A stretch of DNA of 64,000 nucleotides, from contig NZ_KB899702.1 of the NCBI RefSeq assembly GCF_000378445.1, forward strand, positions 62,001 to 126,000, written 5' to 3'. A program made the translations under genes and the position numbers. This stretch comes from Deinococcus aquatilis DSM 23025 (lineage in GTDB: Bacteria > Deinococcota > Deinococci > Deinococcales > Deinococcaceae). The notes under the pieces were generated by a model. That model was given only the letters and a program-made list of their open reading frames with translations, was not told the DNA's origin and did no database searches. Shown piece after piece: positions 20,136 to 31,883 of the stretch. Each line of letters begins with the position of its first letter. Position 1 is the stretch's first letter.

Positions 20136-21944
20136 ATGACACACAATAAAAACCGTTTGAACTCTTCGGCTCCTATCCGCACCCTGACTGCCCGCACCAC
20201 CGCTGGAACAAGAGTACTGGCCGCCCTCACAGTGGCGCTGGCCTGCACGGCCTCGGCTCAGGGCAACAGCCTGAACACGGTGCAACTGAACCGCCTGCAA
20301 CTTCAGCCCATCACCATCCAGACCCAGCAGTTTTCCCGGCTGCAACTTGACCCCAGTCTGTTTCAGAAAGCGCTTCAGGCTCCCAACGTCTTCCAGTTCA
20401 ATCTGGACGATTTGCCTGCCCGGATTCAGGCCCGTGATGCCAACATCCGCAGCAGCCTCGCGCTGACCAACCAACTGGCAAACGTGGCCGATCTGCGCTC
20501 GGATATTGCCCGCATGACCCTGAAATTGCCTGCCGGGCTGACCGTGCCTGCCGTGGTGAATCTGCGTGATGGGCAGCAACAGGAAGTGATGCTGTATGGG
20601 CGCGATACGGTGGCCCGCAGCGTGGCCGATGCCGAAGCCAAGGCCGCCGTGAACCGCGCCGAGATTCTGCGTTCGTTTGGGCTGGACGAGCAGACGCTGA
20701 GCCAGACTGCCGCGCCCGGCACCGCTGCTGTGGTTGCCAATGCAGCCACCACCCGCGTGGCTATCACCACTCCCGCCACCCGCATCAGCGCCACCACACC
20801 GGTTGCCCAGGCCCAGACCCAGATTCAGCGTCTTAACCCCTCTGGCCTGTCTACGGCGCAGTTGAAGGTTGCCACCAGCATCTCTGATCTGCTGAAGTTC
20901 GATACCCTGGTGCAACCCAGCCAGCCACCCTCACAGCCGGGGGGCGAACTCGGTGACGGCTTCACCAAAACTCCTACCGATGGCGCGTGCCGTTTCACGC
21001 CAACCAACGCGCTGTTCGGGCAGATGCGCGGCGGCAACCTCGGGTCCATCACCACCATCAAGAATCAGGGACGGCGCGGCACCTGCATGGCGTTCGGCTT
21101 CGTAAGTGCCTTGGAGAGCCAGATTGCGCGGCGCATCAAGACCCGCTTCAACCTGTCGGAGCAGTACGCCTACTACTGGCTGCGTGGAGACGACGGCGTG
21201 CTGGGCGACGGCGCAGGCTGGGGCGATTACGACGATGCCGTGAACCGCCAGCGCATGATCCCGACCGAGGTGCGCTGGAAGTACAACCCCAGCTACAGCC
21301 GCCAGACGCTGCCGGGGGGCGACAAGCCCATCACCCAGTTCAAAAACTCCTGCACCAACTACGCCGATCAGGCGTGCAGCGACACCACCGCGCAGGCACA
21401 ACTGGTCTGTCAGGGCAGCACCAACAACTGCGCATGGAAGCCGGAATGGGAAATTCAGGAAAACGCCGCCTTCAATTTCCGGCCCACCAAGGGCAACGAA
21501 GTGTGGCATTCGCTGGGCACCCTGCCCTTCAACTCCACGCAGGCCACCCGTGAATACCGCCGCCTGATGATGAAAAAGATGCTGGACAGGGGAGACCAAC
21601 TGGTGCTGGGCTTCGGCGTGGATGCGGCCTTCGATTCCATCGGTGCGGCGGGCACGCCCAGCATGAACCTGATCGGCCAGAATTACCGGGGCGGTCACGC
21701 CGTTCACCTCGTGGGCTACGTCAATACCGGCAGCGTGACCATCAAGAATGTCAAACTCACCAACTTTATCAACCTCGGAGACATGACCTTCCCCACGGGC
21801 GTGTGGATCATCAAGAATTCCTGGGGCTGCGGCTTTGGCGACGGCGGCTACGCCTACCTGCCCGATTCGTTCCTGGATCAGGAAACCAACGGCGTGTACA
21901 ACCTGCCCAACAACGCCGTGACTTCGGACATGAGCAGCTTCTAG
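20136..21944 (+). CDS. Secreted papain-like (C1) cysteine protease
   Basis: A 602-residue protein with an unusually long N-terminus (about 30 polar residues) before the signal core VLAALTVALACTASAQ. A helical, Gln/Leu-rich and Ala/Thr-rich pro-region (about 45-280) precedes a C1-type peptidase domain (about 290-595). The catalytic set is visible: Gln311 (KNQG, oxyanion hole), Cys317 (GTCMAFGF), His521 (GGHAVHLVGY) and Asn561 (IKNSWG). Several extra cysteines (CTNYADQACS, CQGSTNNC) suggest disulfides. GGAGGGG precedes the ATG at 20136. The pro-region probably keeps the enzyme inactive until export. It may serve extracellular nutrition, given the peptide importer nearby (inference). Confidence 0.85.
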   Translation: MTHNKNRLNSSAPIRTLTARTTAGTRVLAALTVALACTASAQGNSLNTVQLNRLQLQPITIQTQQFSRLQLDPSLFQKALQAPNVFQFNLDDLPARIQARDANIRSSLALTNQLANVADLRSDIARMTLKLPAGLTVPAVVNLRDGQQQEVMLYGRDTVARSVADAEAKAAVNRAEILRSFGLDEQTLSQTAAPGTAAVVANAATTRVAITTPATRISATTPVAQAQTQIQRLNPSGLSTAQLKVATSISDLLKFDTLVQPSQPPSQPGGELGDGFTKTPTDGACRFTPTNALFGQMRGGNLGSITTIKNQGRRGTCMAFGFVSALESQIARRIKTRFNLSEQYAYYWLRGDDGVLGDGAGWGDYDDAVNRQRMIPTEVRWKYNPSYSRQTLPGGDKPITQFKNSCTNYADQACSDTTAQAQLVCQGSTNNCAWKPEWEIQENAAFNFRPTKGNEVWHSLGTLPFNSTQATREYRRLMMKKMLDRGDQLVLGFGVDAAFDSIGAAGTPSMNLIGQNYRGGHAVHLVGYVNTGSVTIKNVKLTNFINLGDMTFPTGVWIIKNSWGCGFGDGGYAYLPDSFLDQETNGVYNLPNNAVTSDMSSF

Positions 21945-22078
21945 AGTAGGGAGACTGGCCCGGAGTGAGGGGCGACCCAGTTCAAGAGGCCGGAACGTGC
22001 ACACAACGTCTCCGGCCTCTTAGATTGGGTCTTCCATCGTGTGTAGAACTTCTGGAGCCTCCGCCCCACCCAACCCGA

Positions 22079-23098
22079 TTACCGTTGTTCTAGCGCCAAT
22101 CCGACCAACCGGGTCACGAGTTGGCTGTAGCTGATGCCTGCGGCCTCGAACAATTTGGGATACATGGAAGTCGTGGTGAAACCCGGCATGGTATTCACCT
22201 CATTCAGCAGCAGTTCGCCAGTCTCCTGGACATAAAAGAAATCCACGCGGGCCAGCCCGGCACAGTCCAGAGCGCGGAAAGCAGTCAGGGCGATCTCGCG
22301 CACCCGTTCGGATACGGCTTCCGGAAGCGGCGCGGGAATATGCATGGTGGCGCGGCCCTCGGTGTATTTGGTGTCGTAGTCGTAGAAATCGGCATCGAAT
22401 TGCAACTCGCCCACGGGGCTGGCAATGGGCGTATCGTTGCCCAGAATGCCCACCTCCACCTCACGCGGTTTATGGGTGGTCATGGCTTCCAGAATCACGC
22501 GGCGATCGAGGCCAAAAGCGAGGTCAAGCGCGGCGTTCAGGTCGGCGGCGTTGCTGACCTTGCTGATGCCCACGCTGGAACCGAGGTTGGCAGGCTTGAC
22601 GAAGAGCGGAAAGCCGAGATTGGCTGCCCGGACGCGTACCAGCTCGGGCGTACTGCGCCATTCGTGCCGGAGGGCCAGTGCCCACGCCACCTGCGGCACA
22701 CCCGCCGAGGCCAACACTTGCTTGGTCATGACCTTGTCCATGCTGACTGCTGACCCCAGCACGGCGCTGCCCACAAAGGGAATTCCGGCCAGCGTCAGGA
22801 GGCCCTGAATGGTACCGTCCTCGCCCATCGGGCCGTGCAGCAGCGGAAACACAGCGTCGTAACCCTCGGCACTGGCCGCCCGGTGCAGCACCAGATCGCC
22901 GCCCTGTGCACTGACCCCCGATTCCAGGGCGCGGGCCGTATCGGTGGGGGGCAGCCAGCGTCCCTGCTTGCTGATCACCACAGGCGTCACGTCGAATTGA
23001 TCGCGGGGCAGCGCGGCCAGCACACTCCGCGCACTCATCAAACTCACTTCATGTTCCCCGGATTGACCGCCTGCCAGCAGCAAAATGCGCTTTTTCAC
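22079..23098 (-). CDS. ddl: D-alanine--D-alanine ligase
   Basis: This 339-residue ATP-grasp enzyme makes the D-Ala-D-Ala dipeptide for peptidoglycan. Signatures include [20 protein letters not shown] at the N-terminus, [34 protein letters not shown] (ATP loop), LARVDFFY and the C-terminal [20 protein letters not shown]. The start is taken at GTG 23098: CATACT lies 7 bases upstream, consistent with a leaderless mRNA. A GTG at 23140 would add 14 residues that do not resemble the family. Confidence 0.93.
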   Translation of the reverse strand: MKKRILLLAGGQSGEHEVSLMSARSVLAALPRDQFDVTPVVISKQGRWLPPTDTARALESGVSAQGGDLVLHRAASAEGYDAVFPLLHGPMGEDGTIQGLLTLAGIPFVGSAVLGSAVSMDKVMTKQVLASAGVPQVAWALALRHEWRSTPELVRVRAANLGFPLFVKPANLGSSVGISKVSNAADLNAALDLAFGLDRRVILEAMTTHKPREVEVGILGNDTPIASPVGELQFDADFYDYDTKYTEGRATMHIPAPLPEAVSERVREIALTAFRALDCAGLARVDFFYVQETGELLLNEVNTMPGFTTTSMYPKLFEAAGISYSQLVTRLVGLALEQR

Positions 23099-23362
23099 GG
23101 GTTGCAGTATGGCACGCGCCGCCGGCAATGAGTACCACACATCAAGAGAGCAACTTACACACAGCCCTCTTTAAAAGAACTGCATTTCACGAACCTGTTT
23201 ACTGTTCCTTCAGATGAAACTTCCTGCAAGACCTCACACATCCGCCACTTGGCCTACGCTATGATACCGCACGACTTACCCCTACATCGGTGTTTGGAAC
23301 AGATGCTGTTATGACTCTTCAGAGAGTTTTCTGCGCCAACCCACTGCCTTTCAGGAGGCCCA

Positions 23363-25081
<1,719 letters not shown>

Positions 25082-25442
25082 CCCTCTGAGGTGAGGGCGG
25101 GGCAGCCCCAGTGCGTGGGCTGCCCCGCCTCTTTGGTTGAGGTGCTGCGGTGTGCTGTTGCCAAGTCCTGTGCCTGCTTTGGGGAACTCACATCCGCTCT
25201 GGGCAGCCGAGGAGTAAAGATTCTCAGATCAGACCGACTTTCTGTCTCTGACTTGATGATGGCCTGTGACCCGAAGGGTGCTGTAGATTCTTTGTCGCTT
25301 TGTACGGCCCGGTGTGGTGGTGTCTCGCTTCCATTTGAGATCCCTGCTCACCGACGCTCCGGCCCTCACCCGGCCTTCTTTCCGTTGTTCCCTCCACCGT
25401 TCTCGCCCTCCGCACAGAGGCCCCCCTTATGCTGAAGCTTCC
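25082..25442. other. Gap between binding-protein and permease genes
   Basis: These 361 bases hold the strong terminator at 25094-25134 and then about 300 bases without a credible gene. The later part presumably carries a separate promoter for the permease pair, but I could not identify one confidently. An in-frame extension of the permease upstream to 25314 is possible but not conserved-looking. Confidence 0.45.
25094..25134 (+). terminator. Strong terminator between binding-protein and permease genes
   Basis: Perfect 13-bp stem GGCGGGGCAGCCC (25096-25108) / GGGCTGCCCCGCC (25117-25129), then TCTTT. It would decouple abundant binding protein from the permeases. Confidence 0.8.
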
Positions 25443-26465
25443 ATGTTGACTTTTATCGTCCGACGCCTCCTTCAGGTTCCAGTGGTCATGCTGGTGCTAT
25501 CTATCCTGATCGTGGGCCTGACCCAACTGCTCTCGCCGGAGCAGCGGGCCGCTCCCTATATCCGCAGCGATCAGCAATCTGCCCGTCTGGAACAGATCAT
25601 CCGTGAGCGTGGCCTGGATCAACCGTTCCCGGTTCAGTACGCCAAGTGGCTCGGCAAGACCCTTCAGGGTGATCTGGGCTACTCCACGGCCAGCAGCAAA
25701 GACGTGATCCCGACCATTCAGGAACGCCTGCCCAACACCATCGAGCTGACCATCGTGACTGCGTTGCCGATTTTGCTGATCGGCATCTGGCTGGGTACCC
25801 TCAGCGCCCTGAATAAAGACAAAGCCATCGACCAGATTTTGCGGGTGCTGACCATCGTGGGTTACAGTCTGCCCACCTTTGTGCTGGGCATCGTGCTGCT
25901 GGCGGTGTTTTACGGCTATCTGGGCTGGCTGCCGGGTGCCGGGCAACTCAGCATCGTCAACGAAATTACCAAAGGCGACCTGACGCGCTATACGGGCCTG
26001 CTGAGCCTCGACGCTGCCCTCAATGGCCGCTGGGACATGGCGTGGGACGTCTTGCAGCATATGTTCCTGCCTGCTCTGACCCTCACCATCGTCAGCGTGA
26101 CCACCATCATCAAGGTCATGCGCAACAACATGCTTGAAGCCCTGACCAGCGATTACGTGCGAACTGCACGCGCCAAAGGTCTGTCTACCCGCGTTGTCAA
26201 CAACAAGCACGCCCGCCGGAATGCCCTGCTGAGCATCGTGACGTTGGGCGGCTTCCTGATCATCGGTCTGATGTCGGGGTCGCTGATCACCGAAACCATC
26301 TTCGCCTACCCCGGCGTGGGCCAGTGGGTCGTGCAGGCAGCCCTGCGCTTCGACCTGTCGGCGGTGCTGGGCTTCGCGCTGCTGTCGGCCCTGATCGTGG
26401 TGCTGGTCAGCACGGTGGTCGATATTCTGTACGGCGTGGTCGATCCCCGCGTGAGGTTTGACTGA
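25443..26465 (+). CDS. Peptide ABC transporter permease, DppB type
   Basis: A 340-residue inner-membrane permease. The first membrane helix ([23 protein letters not shown]) is followed by a periplasmic loop and five further segments. The EAA-type loop (about 230-250, [20 protein letters not shown]) contacts the ATPase, and [23 protein letters not shown] is a DppB-family signature. The start at 25443 matches the family N-terminus. It overlaps nothing upstream and ends one base before the DppC-type gene, so the two are translated as a pair. Confidence 0.92.
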   Translation: MLTFIVRRLLQVPVVMLVLSILIVGLTQLLSPEQRAAPYIRSDQQSARLEQIIRERGLDQPFPVQYAKWLGKTLQGDLGYSTASSKDVIPTIQERLPNTIELTIVTALPILLIGIWLGTLSALNKDKAIDQILRVLTIVGYSLPTFVLGIVLLAVFYGYLGWLPGAGQLSIVNEITKGDLTRYTGLLSLDAALNGRWDMAWDVLQHMFLPALTLTIVSVTTIIKVMRNNMLEALTSDYVRTARAKGLSTRVVNNKHARRNALLSIVTLGGFLIIGLMSGSLITETIFAYPGVGQWVVQAALRFDLSAVLGFALLSALIVVLVSTVVDILYGVVDPRVRFD

Positions 26466-26466
26466 T

Positions 26467-27477
26467 ATGACAACGCTTTCTAGCAATCCAACCGCTGGCC
26501 GCAGCCGCTGGCAACTGTTCTGGACGGGGCCTGCCGTTCGCAAGCTGCGCCGCAACCCGCTGGCGATTACCGGCCTCATCATCACGCTGCTCTTCAGTCT
26601 GATGGCCCTGTTCGCGCCCCTGATCGCCAAGCCCAGCGGCGATTGCCTGCGCGACCTGAACATCACCAACGCCAATCAGGTCTATAACCCGGCAGGCGGA
26701 GCCTTCTGGCGGGCCATTTTCGTGCCCCCGCGCACCTGCTACAAAACCGAGCGCCTGTCGTTTGCCCAGGAACCCACCGCGCCCAGTGCCGAGGCTCCCT
26801 TCGGCACCGTCAACGGCTACAACATCTTTTACGGCCTGATCTGGGGCACGCGGACTGCCCTCAAGATGTCGTTCATCATCGTGGCGATTACGCTGGCGAT
26901 GGGTGTGGTCATCGGGGCCATCAGCGGCTATTACGGCGGCTGGATCGATAACCTGATTCAGCGGTTTATCGACGTACTGTTTGCGCTGCCGTCGCTGATT
27001 CTGACGGTGGTTGTCCTGACCATTCTGCGGGCCGGAAATCCAGGCGGTGATCCGACGCTGCCGATTATCGTGTCGTTCTGTATTGCAGGCTGGGCCGGAT
27101 ATGCCCGCGTGGTGCGCGGCGACGTGCTGCGCACCCGTCAACTGGAATACGTGGACGCCGCCCGCAGCATGGGCGCACGCGATATGCGCCTGATCTTGCA
27201 GCACGTCATTCCCAACAGTGTTGCCAGCGTCCTGACTCTGGCCGTGCTGGACCTAGCAACGGTGCCGCTCAGTGTGGCGGCCCTGTCGTTCCTCGGCCTC
27301 GGCTTCGAGAGCGGCTACGCCGAGTGGGGCCAGCTCGTGGAATTCTCCCGCGCCTGGCTGAAGCCCGAATACAAATACGTGCTGCTGTACCCTGCCGCCT
27401 TCATCATCACGTTCAGCCTCGCCTTCAACCTGTTTGGCGACGGCCTGCGCGACGCGCTCGACCCCAAGAGCCGCTGA
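26467..27477 (+). CDS. Peptide ABC transporter permease, DppC type
   Basis: A 336-residue permease partner of the preceding gene. It has an N-terminal cytoplasmic segment, a first helix ([24 protein letters not shown]), a long periplasmic insert with two Cys ([17 protein letters not shown]) that may form a disulfide, then five helices. The EAA loop reads [23 protein letters not shown] (about 223-245). The ATG at 26467 lies one base after the DppB-type stop. The ATPases are encoded elsewhere. Confidence 0.92.
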   Translation: MTTLSSNPTAGRSRWQLFWTGPAVRKLRRNPLAITGLIITLLFSLMALFAPLIAKPSGDCLRDLNITNANQVYNPAGGAFWRAIFVPPRTCYKTERLSFAQEPTAPSAEAPFGTVNGYNIFYGLIWGTRTALKMSFIIVAITLAMGVVIGAISGYYGGWIDNLIQRFIDVLFALPSLILTVVVLTILRAGNPGGDPTLPIIVSFCIAGWAGYARVVRGDVLRTRQLEYVDAARSMGARDMRLILQHVIPNSVASVLTLAVLDLATVPLSVAALSFLGLGFESGYAEWGQLVEFSRAWLKPEYKYVLLYPAAFIITFSLAFNLFGDGLRDALDPKSR

Positions 27478-27491
27478 GAGTCGTTTCTGAA

Positions 27492-27531
27492 TGCCCCCGC
27501 CCAGTCCTTGCGACGGCGGGGGCATCTTATT
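27492..27531 (+). terminator. Terminator of the peptide permease operon
   Basis: Perfect 10-bp stem TGCCCCCGCC (27492-27501) / GGCGGGGGCA (27515-27524), followed by TCTTATTT. Confidence 0.75.
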
Positions 27532-27571
27532 TGGTCTGTGCGTTGTAGCCCACAGCTCTATTGCCCAAGCT

Positions 27572-28006
27572 CTACTGCCCAGCCGGACGCATCCAACCCG
27601 CGATCAGTCGCCATGCCAGCGCGTACAGCACGGCGGCCAGCGCCCACAGACCCGCCGTGACCACAGGCTGCGAAAAGGTGGCGCACCCGATCAAAAAGGG
27701 GACGGCGGGGGCGGTTCCGGCCTGCATGGCGGCGCTGAGGGCCGTGCGGCGCGGGGGCAGCAGCGGATCGCGGGCGGCGCGGCGGGCCAGATACAGGGCG
27801 GCGCAGGCCAGCAGCAGGGCCACTGCGCCGAGGCCCAGCAATCCGGCGGGCGGCGTGGGTGTAGGGCGTGTGAGCAGGTACAAGGCCCCCAGCGGTAGCC
27901 CTGGCACGGCCAGCACGGCAAAGGCCAGCGTGTAGGCGCGGCGGGCGGCACGCAGCAGGTCGGCTCCCTCGCCGCTGCTGAGGTCCTGGGCCAGAGCTTT
28001 AAGCAT
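27572..28006 (-). CDS. Small integral membrane protein (144 aa)
   Basis: Four hydrophobic helices are visible ([77 protein letters not shown]), with a basic cytoplasmic loop between the second and third. No catalytic motif. The start overlaps the stop of ygfZ by one base (TGATG), so it is translationally coupled to it. Function unknown. Confidence 0.65.
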   Translation of the reverse strand: MLKALAQDLSSGEGADLLRAARRAYTLAFAVLAVPGLPLGALYLLTRPTPTPPAGLLGLGAVALLLACAALYLARRAARDPLLPPRRTALSAAMQAGTAPAVPFLIGCATFSQPVVTAGLWALAAVLYALAWRLIAGWMRPAGQ

Positions 28007-28887
28007 CAGGTCGTGTGCGGCACGGAGTTCAGTACTTGTACGGTGGCAGGTGAGCCGTCCACTTCCACCTCTGCGCCGTCCGGGACTTCCTTCCTCAGTC
28101 TGGCAAGACTCAGGTTGCCAGCGTTCAGGCCGGTCTGTCCCACCACTTTGCCGCCGTGCAGAATGTCTGCGCCGCGTACCAGGCTCTCGCCCGCCACCCG
28201 CGCCAACTGATAGCGGGTGTTGCCACGGGCCTCCAGCCGAGCCATGATTTCCTGGCCCACATAACAGCCTTTGCGGTAGCTGATGGCCGGAAGCGGGCCA
28301 CTGATGTCCAGCCCCACCTCCTGAGGCAGCGTGCCTGCAAAGCCGTCGCGGGCGATGTCGGGGATGCCTGCGGCGATTCGGGCGGTGTCGAGTGCGGCCA
28401 AGGGGGTTTCTGGGCCTTCCAATTCGGCCAGTACTGCCTCCTCATGGCGGGTGAGATAATGCAGGTCCAGCCCCGCCGTGCCGGTGCGGTTCACGCGGCC
28501 CACCAGAACTACGCCGCCGCCCAGCTCGAAGGTCTGTACATCTGGGCCACCCTCATTCCAACCGGGCAGGCTGGTTCCGGGCCAGAGGTGCACGCAGCGC
28601 AATTCGTCCGACACGTCCTTGACCTCGACCTGATCGAAAATGATGTAGCGCTTGAGGCGGGCAGCCAACGCTTCGGCCTCGCCTGCATCCACATGCAAAT
28701 ACACATCATCGGTACGGCGGTAGGCCCGCGCAAAAGTTTCGATCTGGCCGCGCACATTTAAAAAAGCGCAGGCCACCAGCCCCGGCGTGGGTGCGCCGCG
28801 CAGATCGCCCGTCATCTGGCCCTGCACAAAATCAACCCGGTCTGCTCCCGTAATCCGCAGCCCGCCTGAAGGAATCTGAGTCCACAT
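28006..28887 (-). CDS. ygfZ: YgfZ/CAF17-like folate-binding protein for Fe-S cluster assembly
   Basis: A 293-residue GcvT-related protein that supports maturation or repair of certain Fe-S enzymes in a folate-dependent way. The diagnostic KGCYVGQE motif, with its essential Cys, is intact ([16 protein letters not shown], about 210-225). The N-terminal [19 protein letters not shown] is also typical. The start at 28887 is supported by TACGCT 7 bases upstream, so it is probably leaderless. It forms an operon with the small membrane protein downstream. Confidence 0.88.
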   Translation of the reverse strand: MWTQIPSGGLRITGADRVDFVQGQMTGDLRGAPTPGLVACAFLNVRGQIETFARAYRRTDDVYLHVDAGEAEALAARLKRYIIFDQVEVKDVSDELRCVHLWPGTSLPGWNEGGPDVQTFELGGGVVLVGRVNRTGTAGLDLHYLTRHEEAVLAELEGPETPLAALDTARIAAGIPDIARDGFAGTLPQEVGLDISGPLPAISYRKGCYVGQEIMARLEARGNTRYQLARVAGESLVRGADILHGGKVVGQTGLNAGNLSLARLRKEVPDGAEVEVDGSPATVQVLNSVPHTT

Positions 28888-28903
28888 AGACCTCAGCGTA
28901 GGC

Positions 28904-29013
28904 CAAAAGCGGTCAGTGGATAGTGGTGAGGGGATAGGCGAGGCGGCGGACTTCACGCCCCCGGCCCTCTGACGTGCGGCCTTCTCCACTGATCACTTCC
29001 CACTCACTACTGA
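28904..29013. repeat. Intergenic inverted-repeat element with GTCAGTGG arms
   Basis: Left part GGTCAGTGGATAGTGGTGAG and right part, read in reverse complement, GTCAGTAGTGAGTGG are imperfect inverted arms of one family. Similar arms occur at 34330-34445 and 63710-63840. It lies between ygfZ and the end of hemA and resembles the small noncoding repeats known in Deinococcus genomes. Confidence 0.5.
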
Positions 29014-29018
29014 CGTTT

Positions 29019-30122
29019 TCAGTCGCTTGCCAGTGCCAATTGCCGTCCTGCCCGTTCGCGCTGGGCTTCCCGCGTCAGGTGCCAGCGGTACAGGTCGGCG
29101 CTGGCCTCGCGCAGCAGGGCGTCGGCGTGGGGCAGGGCGGCGCGGCGGCCTTCGAGGTTGCGGTTCACCACGGCGGTCAGGTCGTCCAGGTTACTCAGGT
29201 GTGCGCCCGGCACATCGGCAATATCGGGCGAGAGGATGCGCGGCACGCTGATGTCGATCAGCAGCATGGGGCGGCCCTGACGGTCTTGCAGGGCTTCGCG
29301 CACGCCGCTGCCATGCAGCACGTAATGCGGCGCACTGCTGGAAGCAATCACCACATCGGCCTCAGGCAACACTTCGTGGAGATATTCGGCGGCGCAGGCG
29401 CGGCCCCCCACCCGCTCGGCAAGGGCGCGGGCACGTTCGGCGGTGCGGTTCACCACGATCACGTCACGCACTCCAGCCGCCCGCAGGTGCGTCAGCGTCA
29501 GTTCGGCGGTTTCGCCCGCGCCCAGAATCAGGGCGGTGCGGTGGGTCAGGTCGCCCAGCGTGGCCTCGGCCAGTTCCACGGCAGCGCTCGATACGCTCAC
29601 CACCCGGTCGGACAGGCCCGTATCGGTGCGGACGCGCTTGCCTGCGGCCAGGGCACCCTGCGCCACCTTGTTCATCAGCGTACCGGCCAGGCCCTGCGCG
29701 TGGGCGGCCTGCCACGCCCGCTTCACCTGTCCCTGAATCTGGGTTTCTCCGATCACGAGGCTGTCCAGGCCCGCTGCCACCCGGTACAGGTGGGCCACGG
29801 CAGCTTCACCCCGGTACACGTACAGGTGCTGGGCCAGCGCATGGCCCCAGGCCCCCTCGAAGGCGGCTATGGGGTCGCCCACCACGCCCGCCAGATACAC
29901 CTCGGTACGGTTGCAGGTCGCCAGCAACATCACCTCGCGGGCATGCAGCGACAGGTGGCTCAGGATGGATTCTTCTTCGGAGGCCCGCACCGCCGCACGT
30001 TCCCGCACTTCTATGGGCGCGGTCTGATGATTCAAGCCCACCACCGCGAAATCCAGTGGCGTGGGATGCGGCGCGTGAGGCTGGGCCAGGAATGCGCGGG
30101 CCGTGGGGCAGGCCAGCGTCAT
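29019..30122 (-). CDS. hemA: Glutamyl-tRNA reductase
   Basis: This 367-residue enzyme performs the first committed step of C5 tetrapyrrole synthesis, reducing glutamyl-tRNA to glutamate semialdehyde. The catalytic Cys is in [11 protein letters not shown], and the tRNA/substrate region is [23 protein letters not shown]. The NADPH-binding domain follows ([21 protein letters not shown]), then PHYVLHG and [19 protein letters not shown]. The C-terminal dimerisation helix is shorter than in E. coli. The start overlaps the stop of the precorrin-2 dehydrogenase-like gene (ATGA), so the two are coupled. Confidence 0.95.
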   Translation of the reverse strand: MTLACPTARAFLAQPHAPHPTPLDFAVVGLNHQTAPIEVRERAAVRASEEESILSHLSLHAREVMLLATCNRTEVYLAGVVGDPIAAFEGAWGHALAQHLYVYRGEAAVAHLYRVAAGLDSLVIGETQIQGQVKRAWQAAHAQGLAGTLMNKVAQGALAAGKRVRTDTGLSDRVVSVSSAAVELAEATLGDLTHRTALILGAGETAELTLTHLRAAGVRDVIVVNRTAERARALAERVGGRACAAEYLHEVLPEADVVIASSSAPHYVLHGSGVREALQDRQGRPMLLIDISVPRILSPDIADVPGAHLSNLDDLTAVVNRNLEGRRAALPHADALLREASADLYRWHLTREAQRERAGRQLALASD

Positions 30123-30781
30123 GCGGCTCCCCCGGAAACGGCGTCTGTGGGCGTTCCCTGAACAGCTCGCGCCGGAACCGTCTGTGTCTGAACGTTCACT
30201 CTCGGTTCTCCTGCTTCCGGGTCGGCCAGCCCCAGACCCGCACGGAGATTGACCCGCAATGCGGCGAGGGCTGCGGCTCGGGCTGAAGGCTCCAGCTCCA
30301 ATGCCTTTTCACGCTGCATGCTCCAACCGTCTACCTGCGTCTGTGTGGGCAGAAGCTGTGCGATTCGTTCGGTCAGGGCCTGGGTCAGCATTGGCAGCTC
30401 GCGCCCGCTGGAGACGGCCACCTGTACTCCTGCCCGCATGGTGGTCGCCGCAAACCTCAGCGAACCCTGCCCCGCATCGCCCGCATGATTCACCAGTGCG
30501 CCAGCGGCCCGTGCGTCGGCACTCACAGCGTCGTTCACGGCCTGGCTGTCCGTGGCCGCCACCACGATGCGCCGCCCCTGCACGTCGCTGCTGCGGTAGG
30601 CGCGGCGCTCCAGTTGTACGGGCAGGGCGACCAGATCGGCGTGCAGTTCGGGCGCGACCACTGTCACGGTCAGGCCCGCGTCCAGCAGGGTTCTTACCCG
30701 GCGCAGGGCCACCGCGCCGCCCCCCACCACCAGGGCAGGTTCTCCCCGCAGTTCCAGAAAAACAGGCAGCAGCAGACTCAC
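30119..30781 (-). CDS. Precorrin-2 dehydrogenase/sirohydrochlorin ferrochelatase-like protein
   Basis: A 220-residue protein matching the N-terminal part of siroheme synthase CysG (Met8p-like). The NAD-binding start is [29 protein letters not shown], followed by [23 protein letters not shown] and [29 protein letters not shown]. It would oxidise precorrin-2 and possibly insert iron to make siroheme. It is coupled to hemA, as in many bacteria. GTG start; TATTCT lies 7 bases upstream, so probably leaderless. The C-terminal tail is low-complexity. Confidence 0.85.
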   Translation of the reverse strand: MSLLLPVFLELRGEPALVVGGGAVALRRVRTLLDAGLTVTVVAPELHADLVALPVQLERRAYRSSDVQGRRIVVAATDSQAVNDAVSADARAAGALVNHAGDAGQGSLRFAATTMRAGVQVAVSSGRELPMLTQALTERIAQLLPTQTQVDGWSMQREKALELEPSARAAALAALRVNLRAGLGLADPEAGEPRVNVQTQTVPARAVQGTPTDAVSGGAA

Positions 30782-30941
30782 GCTGCCAAGAATAGCGCTC
30801 CGTGCCGGGTCAGGCGTCCCCTACCGAGCGGTAAGATAGTCGATCTGGACAGCATTTGGAGGCTGTCGTCCTTCTGGTGCGGCAGGGGTGATTCGGCACT
30901 GCCCGAGCAACCTTTTCTCTGGCCCCCGCGTACTGGCCTGT

Positions 30942-31163
30942 ATGAGAGTCCTGTCGTTGATCTTCGGTATTCTGGCCGCGCTGGGGTTGCTGCTCGGCCT
31001 GCTCCCCTTTTTCGGCTGGCTGAACTGGCTGTTCGTGCTGCCGCCCGCCGTGCTGGGCCTGATCTTTGGGGCACTGGGCCGCGACCGGGGAGCCGTGACC
31101 CTGAGCGCCGTGGTCGCCGTGATCGGTGTCCTGCGTCTGATGCTGGGCGGTGGCCTGCTGTAG
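30942..31163 (+). CDS. Small hydrophobic membrane protein (73 aa)
   Basis: Almost entirely hydrophobic, with two or three helices (MRVLSLIFGILAALGLLLGLLPFFGWLNWLFVLPPAVLGLIFGALGR and AVTLSAVVAVIGVLRLMLGG) separated by a DRG turn. It resembles small DUF4190-like membrane proteins in pattern, but I cannot name a family with confidence. In-frame sequence extends further upstream, but the first helix fits the ATG at 30942. No clear ribosome-binding site. Confidence 0.6.
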   Translation: MRVLSLIFGILAALGLLLGLLPFFGWLNWLFVLPPAVLGLIFGALGRDRGAVTLSAVVAVIGVLRLMLGGGLL

Positions 31164-31305
31164 CGTCCCTGTGGCGAGTGACCTGGCGGCAGAGTAGGCC
31201 AATCGGCAGAGTAGTTCCCGCTTCTCCACCCTTGCACGTCCGGCCTTCCTCTGGTACTCTGCGTGGGCCTGTTTGCGCCCCCCGTGGGCCAGCAGCGTAC
31301 CTGAT

Positions 31306-31381
31306 GGGTTCTTAGCTCAGTTGGTAGAGCATCGGTCTCCAAAACCGAGGGTCGTAGGTTCAAGTCCTGCAGGGCCCGCCA
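31306..31381 (+). tRNA. tRNA-Trp (anticodon CCA)
   Basis: A complete cloverleaf of 76 bases with encoded CCA. Acceptor GGGTTCT pairs with AGGGCCC using G-T wobbles, the D-arm is AGCTCAGTTGGTAGAGC, the anticodon stem TCGGT/ACCGA frames CTCCAAA, and the T-arm is GTAGG/TTCAAGT/CCTGC. A terminator follows directly. Confidence 0.97.
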
Positions 31382-31386
31382 TCACA

Positions 31387-31424
31387 AACCCCCGCCCAGT
31401 GTGCAAACACTCTGCGGGGGTTTT
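31387..31424 (+). terminator. Terminator of tRNA-Trp
   Basis: Stem CCCCCGC (31389-31395) / GCGGGGG (31414-31420), with an inner AGTGT/ACACT stem, followed by TTTT. Confidence 0.8.
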
Positions 31425-31453
31425 CTGTGATTCACGCGGCCTTTCTTTGCTGC

Positions 31454-31774
31454 TTAACCTCGCGTCGGCTCCAGCGCGTCTCTGAGCCACATCTGGAATT
31501 CGGGCAGGGCGCGGTCAAAGGGCAATGCAATGATTTCCGGCACCTCGTAAGGGTGCAGCGACTTGATGCGGGCTTCGAGGTCGGGGTATTTCTCCCCGGT
31601 GGTTTTGATCATCAGTAAGGTTTCGGGGTCTTCGACCACGTCACCCTGCCAGCGGTACACGCTATGAAGGCCGCCCACCACATTGACGCACCCGGCAAGG
31701 CGTTCGGCAACCAGGGTGCGGGCCAGTTCATGGGCGCGTTCGGGGGGAACAGTAACCAGAACGACAAGTGACAT
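31454..31774 (-). CDS. cutA: CutA-like divalent-cation tolerance protein
   Basis: This 106-residue trimeric ferredoxin-like protein shows the family hallmarks: VLVTVPPERAHELARTLVAERLAGCVNVV with the conserved Cys, SVYRWQGDVVEDPETLLMIKT, and the C-terminal LHPYEVPEIIALP. CutA was linked to copper tolerance in E. coli, though its molecular role is unsettled. TATGCT lies 8 bases before the ATG, consistent with a very short or absent leader. Confidence 0.92.
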   Translation of the reverse strand: MSLVVLVTVPPERAHELARTLVAERLAGCVNVVGGLHSVYRWQGDVVEDPETLLMIKTTGEKYPDLEARIKSLHPYEVPEIIALPFDRALPEFQMWLRDALEPTRG

Positions 31775-31883
31775 ACGGGGCCAGCATACGCCGCCCTACT
31801 GGGGGAGGCAGTGAGGAAATGCACCCGGCCGTGAAGTTTTTTACGTCTCAGCCGTGTGCGACCCAATCTGAATGGGCAACTGC

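Noticed and set aside
30821..31363. 180-codon minus-strand frame covering tRNA-Trp and the small membrane protein gene
   Set aside because: It reads through the tRNA and opposite a clear two-helix membrane protein; composition is Arg/Pro/Ser-rich noise.
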